64,000 nucleotides of DNA from Agriterribacter humi (GTDB taxonomy: Bacteria; Bacteroidota; Bacteroidia; Chitinophagales; Chitinophagaceae): NCBI RefSeq assembly GCF_009192765.1, contig NZ_VOHQ01000004.1, positions 124,001-188,000 on the forward strand, in the 5' to 3' direction. Position numbers and translations under genes: made by a program. Positions 62,747 through 64,000 of the stretch are shown one piece after another. Below the pieces are notes generated by a model, which was given only the letters and a program-made list of their open reading frames with translations, made no database searches and was not told the origin of the DNA. The first letter of the stretch is position 1. Each line of letters starts with the position of its first letter.

Positions 62747-63929
62747 GTATCTCATAAAATCAACGCTTTGTTTGCTGTTCCTATACCTGGTTTACGTTAT
62801 AATGTTCAGGCGCTCCAGGAACTATCATATTAACCGGGTAGTATTGCTGTTTTCAGTGATCTTTCCCCTGCTGGCACCACTGTTTAAGATTACACCGGCA
62901 GAAATTCCGGTAGCAGATATCCAACAGGTTGAAGTTCTTTATAAAATTGCCTCTTATCAGCACTATGTTCAGACTTCTGTCCCTGCAAAAACACTAGCTA
63001 CAGAGAATTCAACCGACCTTTGGCGAATCGTTCTGATTGCTTATTCAATTATATGCTTTGTATTCCTGATAAGGTTTGCAACGAATATTTCAATCCTGTC
63101 GATAAAAGCCCGTAAATCGGATAAAACGGACCATAATGGAACCAAACTCACGCTGATCGATGAAAATATCGACCCATTCACTTTTATGGGTTATATATTT
63201 ATCAATCGTACGTACTATGAGAGACATGTGAATGAAGAAATGATCGTTCACGAGATCGCACACAAAAAACAATTTCATTCAGCAGATATCGTGTTAGTCG
63301 AATTCATCCAGGTGTTTTTCTGGTTTAATCCCTTTATTCATCTTTTTAAGAAACTAATCCGGGCCAATCATGAATTTCTGGCTGATGATTATGTTATAAG
63401 ATCAGGCATCAGGCAAAACGACTATTCTTTAAAACTTCTCAACCATACCGTAAAAAGCAGGCAGCCTCTGGCGTTTGCAAGCGGATTTAACCATTTATTA
63501 ATTAATCAAAGACTCACTATGTTATCAAAATTCAACCAGAAAAGACGTCCGGCATACCAACTGGCACTCTTTATTCCGCTTATCATGGTATTATTCTTCA
63601 CAACTGCTTTCAAAACCACAGCAGCAAAAACTCTGGGTTCATTCTATGCCGAACGCTTGGTATGGTCGGCAGAAACAAAACAGGTCTGGATATACGGCGA
63701 AAAAATGATCGTAAAGTTCGGTTCGAACGACTTTACCGGCTCGGGTAGGTTTTCAGGATTCGGACAGGTAAACCTGTTGGTAGTTGATGGTAAGAAAGCA
63801 GTGCTTGATTCGTCAATTCTGGTTTCAGGCAAAAAATGTGAGGTCATAATTTTAACAAAAGACGAAGCCGCACAGAAATATGGCGCAGATGGCAGATTAG
63901 GCGTTATTGAAATTAATACCTCCAGATAG
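62739..63929 (+). CDS. M56 family metallopeptidase (BlaR1-like) with TonB-plug-like tail
   Basis: A 396-residue membrane protein. Four membrane segments (about 5-20, 34-47, 90-107, 270-290), then the zinc site MIVHEIAHKKQFHSADIVLV (HExxH) with a later Glu in NHEFLADDYV. After the last membrane segment about 95 residues (KQVWIYGEKMIVKFGSNDFT to KDEAAQKYGADGRLGVIEIN) resemble the plug region of TonB-dependent receptors rather than the penicillin-binding domain of BlaR1. So the sensed signal is probably not a beta-lactam. Overlaps the repressor gene by 8 bases. Confidence 0.9.
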   Translation: MIEYLIKSTLCLLFLYLVYVIMFRRSRNYHINRVVLLFSVIFPLLAPLFKITPAEIPVADIQQVEVLYKIASYQHYVQTSVPAKTLATENSTDLWRIVLIAYSIICFVFLIRFATNISILSIKARKSDKTDHNGTKLTLIDENIDPFTFMGYIFINRTYYERHVNEEMIVHEIAHKKQFHSADIVLVEFIQVFFWFNPFIHLFKKLIRANHEFLADDYVIRSGIRQNDYSLKLLNHTVKSRQPLAFASGFNHLLINQRLTMLSKFNQKRRPAYQLALFIPLIMVLFFTTAFKTTAAKTLGSFYAERLVWSAETKQVWIYGEKMIVKFGSNDFTGSGRFSGFGQVNLLVVDGKKAVLDSSILVSGKKCEVIILTKDEAAQKYGADGRLGVIEINTSR

Positions 63930-63970
63930 ACGCCGGTCTTAAGATAATCATCTTCTAATTAATTTTTACG

Positions 63971-64000
63971 ATGAGTACATTAATAAACAGACCCATAAGG
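63971..64000 (+). CDS. start of a further gene, cut by the window end
   Basis: ATG at 63971 opens a frame MSTLINRPIR that runs off the window. It is 41 bases after the M56 gene stop and on the same strand, so it may be the regulated target of the BlaI/M56 pair. Only ten codons are visible. Confidence 0.35.
   Translation, partial: MSTLINRPIR

Noticed and set aside
62375-63929. Beta-lactam resistance regulation (blaI-blaR1)
   Set aside because: The membrane protein lacks a penicillin-binding sensor and no beta-lactamase gene is present, so only the regulator architecture is shared.
61752-64000. Genomic island inserted at tRNA-Ser
   Set aside because: The second copy of the tRNA end is only 178 bases away and no integrase is visible; an island cannot be claimed within this window.

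Overview
The window is chromosomal DNA of a Bacteroidota bacterium, most likely a Chitinophagaceae-type soil or freshwater organism. The evidence is: promoters of the TTG-N19/20-TAnnTTTG type (before gyrB and the blaI-like gene), gliding and type IX secretion genes (gldB, porT), bacillithiol synthesis (bshA), menaquinone methylation (ubiE), secreted enzymes of DUF1080 and DUF4838 type, and an M56/BlaI pair. No prophage, plasmid, transposase or CRISPR array was seen. The content is mainly metabolic, with several unusual small repeats.

Layout. 1-2.4 kb: the end of a Crp/Fnr regulator, two pirins and a degenerate receiver-like protein. 2.6-3.6 kb: gldB. 3.9-12.9 kb: a sugar-oxidation locus with two GMC flavoproteins (each with a Cys-X5-Cys-X3-Cys motif), a twin-arginine small subunit, three TIM-barrel or Gfo/Idh enzymes, a lipoprotein cytochrome c and a secreted DUF1080 protein. 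It looks like a 3-keto-glycoside pathway. 13-22.4 kb: mixed enzymes and small conserved proteins, ending in a deoxyhypusine-synthase-like gene. 22.6-23.6 kb: one intact tRNA-Arg(CCG), three broken copies of it, two GIY-YIG genes and GC-rich palindromes. 23.6-38 kb: membrane proteins (MarC, two NagX-like, VanZ, SdpI, OPT), gcvH, serS, a secreted esterase and a DUF4838 protein.

39-51.5 kb: an almost complete haem operon on the minus strand, hemA-C-D-E-F-B-L-H followed by rsgA and a glutamine cyclotransferase, preceded by an AraC regulator with five clustered cysteines. Between hemB and hemL lies a frameshifted four-helix-bundle gene bordered by inverted short repeats. hemF carries an in-frame copy of the palindrome seen in the tRNA-Arg array. 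51.7-61.7 kb: gyrB, porT-ubiE, a 3-methyladenine glycosylase, a membrane protein, an RsmI-like methyltransferase, bshA, tatD and ansA.

61.7-64 kb: tRNA-Ser(GGA) with a 19-bp copy of its 3' end 178 bp downstream, a long imperfect hairpin, a 120-bp element with terminal inverted repeats, then a BlaI/M56 regulatory pair with a clear promoter and operator.

The strongest candidates for something undescribed are the tRNA-Arg/GIY-YIG/palindrome array together with the matching palindrome inside hemF, and the cysteine-rich AraC protein at the head of the haem operon. All assignments come from reading sequence and recalled family knowledge; no database search was run.
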